A stretch of DNA of 64,000 nucleotides from Epithemia pelagica (taxonomy: Eukaryota > Bacillariophyta > Bacillariophyceae > Surirellales > Surirellaceae). Under the pieces are notes generated by a model. It saw only the letters and a program-made list of their open reading frames with translations, had not been told where the DNA came from and did not search any database. Shown here piece by piece: positions 61,929 through 64,000 of this stretch; the first letter of the stretch is position 1, and every line of letters begins with the position of its first letter. The stretch is taken from the NCBI GenBank assembly GCA_946965045.2, contig OX337236.1, forward strand, positions 2,914,001-2,978,000, in the 5' to 3' direction. The position numbers and the translations under genes are program-made.

Positions 61929-64000
61929 TCAGCTTGCCTGCGCGCAGCACAGCACTGAGCACTTGAATCCTTCACGGACATTCGGTCGGAAGAACAGACC
62001 TTTATCACGGGTCGCACGTAGATAGCGGCAAATTCGTTTGACTGCCACCACATGGGATAGCTTCGGATCGTTACAGAACCTAGCACATTGATGCACAGCG
62101 TAGGATAGATCCGGGCGAGACATGGCTTGAAGATAATTGAGGGAACCAATCACGGCACGGTAGTTCCAATCTTGCTTCCGAGTGGGGCCATCAGAGTCCG
62201 CGTGTAGGATCTTATTGTCTTCGGCTGGAGTGTCATGCATCTTGAAATTTTCTTGAGAGAGGCCCAGACCAAGATGATTCAAGCAGTTGTCGATCGACTT
62301 CTGTTGTTGCAACTCAACACACCCATCTTCATGTCGAATGAATCGGGCTCCAAGATAGTCCAACAGTGGACCATCGTCTGTCAGGTCAAAGGACTTTTGG
62401 AGCAGCGCTACTTCTCGGTCAATGGCTTTCGGATCCGGAGAGAAGAAGGCTGCGTCGTCAATATACAGGACGAGAAGAACGACGCCCTTTGAGAATAAAC
62501 AGGGATCAACGTTGGATTGTTTGAAGCCTTGCTTGAGGAGTCCATCTTTTATGTGCTCATGCCAAGTCACTTGGCCGTCTTTCAAGCCATACAAGTTTTG
62601 TTGGAGCTTCAGCAAGTGTTTATTCGGGTCAAGGCCGGGCAATGTGGTACCTTTTGGCAATTGCATGAAGATATCAGTCTTCACCTTTGCTTGCGTGTAC
62701 GCCATAATGAAGTCGATCGATCGCATGTCCCATCCCAAAATCAACGCCTGGATGAAGATGCACCGGACGGTTGGCCATGCAACAACAGGGGAAAAAGTGG
62801 ACCAGTAGGTATCACCAAAAACCTGTCTGTGGCCTCCAGCACAGAGGCGAGCTTTCCATTTAATGATTGCTCCAGCTGGGTCCTTTTTGCGCATAAACGA
62901 CCAAACCATGGGGATTGGTTTTGCGTTGGGTGGAACTTGAGCTTTATGCACGATCTTCCAATGCTTCAATTCGGCATGCTGTTTGAGTTCCTTCACCATG
63001 GCCTGAATGAACTTGTCGCTATCTTCTTGTTGGAGAGCGATATGCAAGGGCATAACATCTGGCTTGATGGCGGCGGTGCTCATCATCTGCAGCAGTGCCA
63101 AAGGATGATAGTCGGCCAAAGTCTTGGCCACATCCTGAGCCATAAAACAACAATGATAAGCAATCAACGACAATCGAGAAGGGGGACGCACTTGTCGACT
63201 GGTCCTGGTTTGCCCTGTGGGGGCAATGTCCACTGGGTATGGTTGTGGAGTCTCTTCTGGTGGAACAGAAGCTATCTGTGGCTCGGGTTCGGCATCAGGA
63301 AGAGGAGCTTGATCGTCAGCAGGCACTTGCGGAATTGCACCCGTCAAGAGATCGGGTAATTCGAGCAAGGCCTGTGGGATGTTGTTCCCAAAGTTGAGTA
63401 AGTTGGATTCTTGTTGTCGTTGTTGTTGTTGTGTACGTGATCGTCGTGTCAAGGGACGCGAGATCAGATGGTCAGATCTATTTTCATCTCCTTTGTGCAC
63501 TAACGCATTTTGCTTCCAAATGCTTGTGTCATGTTGTTCGTTCTTCACTGTCTCGAATTTGTCGTCATACACGCAATGGAATTGTGGGCTTACAAGACCA
63601 GTTTGCGTAGACAGGATGAGAGGAACAGAAGCAGCATGATGGGGCGAGTGACACAACAATACACCAACTCGAGATCGTTCTGCCCATTTGGGATGAGGGC
63701 TTCCTGTTTGGAGTGGAGCTTGGAGCACATAAACGGGGCAACCAAAAGGATGAAAGTGTTTGGTGTTTGGTTCCACATCGGAGTTGGAAAAGATGGAGAT
63801 GGGAGATTTTGCTTTGTTGTTACGTGGGAGTGCATTGCGAATGTTTGTTGCATGCTTCACCGCTTGTGGCCACAAATTTGCTGTGATGGTTTTCGGCCAT
63901 CTGTGAGCAGCATGAAGGATCATCGTTCTTGCGCTTTCGGTAAGGTCTCGAATTCGCCTTTCCGCGATCCCATTCTGATGGTGGGCTCCCACGCCACAGA
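61929..64000 (-). pseudogene. Copia-A second copy: integrase end and RT, RNase H missing
   Basis: 687 codons open to the window edge. Same sequence as 20062-22137: integrase HHQNGIAERRIRDL, RT FSPVVAWPTVRCI, LVLYIDDAAFF, and the same truncation after RYLRATRDKGLFF. About six base differences from the left copy were seen. The 5' part lies beyond the window. Confidence 0.85.

Larger units (their letters stand above)
59697..64000 (+). repeat. Large segmental duplication, right copy (runs off the window)
   Basis: Collinear with 17814-22137. The shared sequence begins ACACTGGGTACCGAGGG in both copies; the outside flanks are unrelated. Confidence 0.9.

Overview
The window looks like nuclear DNA of a photosynthetic stramenopile, most likely a pennate diatom. 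This is an inference from GT-AG introns, diatom-type Copia polyproteins, a PAT-like tyrosine-recombinase retrotransposon, a piggyBac element and families of small secreted or type II membrane proteins. No rRNA, tRNA or CRISPR array was seen. About two thirds of the window is mobile or duplicated DNA.

Layout. 1-8.6 kb: the 5' part of a DUF707-type membrane protein gene (minus strand) diverges from a tandem family of GT25-like glycosyltransferases. Copy A is broken; copies B and C are intact. Degenerate GT25 tails and a Copia 3' fragment follow. 8.6-17.8 kb: a complete PAT-like YR retrotransposon with split direct repeats (A1-ORFs-B1A2B2), enclosed by 65-bp inverted arms. 17.8-24 kb: left copy of a large segmental duplication (right copy 59.7 kb to the window end), carrying a secreted, probably GPI-anchored protein gene and a truncated Copia element (Copia-A). 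24.1-37.3 kb: a piggyBac element bounded by TTAA, with a companion gene and a decayed transposase gene split by an inserted Copia element (Copia-B: 782-784 bp LTRs, GCCTC target duplication, an extra ORF before gag). 37.3-42.3 kb: a possible MITE-like inverted-repeat block and a decayed Patched/Dispatched-like (RND/SSD) gene. 42.3-49.7 kb: a second copy of the GT25-tail block joined to Copia-C. 50-55 kb: an intron-rich minus-strand gene with a Crypton-like tyrosine recombinase domain. 55-59.7 kb: a long palindrome, an LRR-like fragment, a (GA)63 tract, a secreted protein gene and a GC-rich island.

Strongest observations. (1) The two duplicated secreted-protein genes are nearly identical, including in noncoding flanks, except for three short coding patches full of replacement substitutions. 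(2) The Crypton-like gene has five introns with consistent phase; all five carry the 10-mer TTGATTGTTG, and the usual catalytic His position appears to be Arg. (3) The piggyBac element carries an oppositely oriented spliced companion gene. (4) Gag and pol of two distinct Copia lineages are in one frame separated by a single stop codon. (5) The PAT-like element has full split-repeat architecture and an additional small ORF. All similarity statements are from reading the sequence; no database search was possible.
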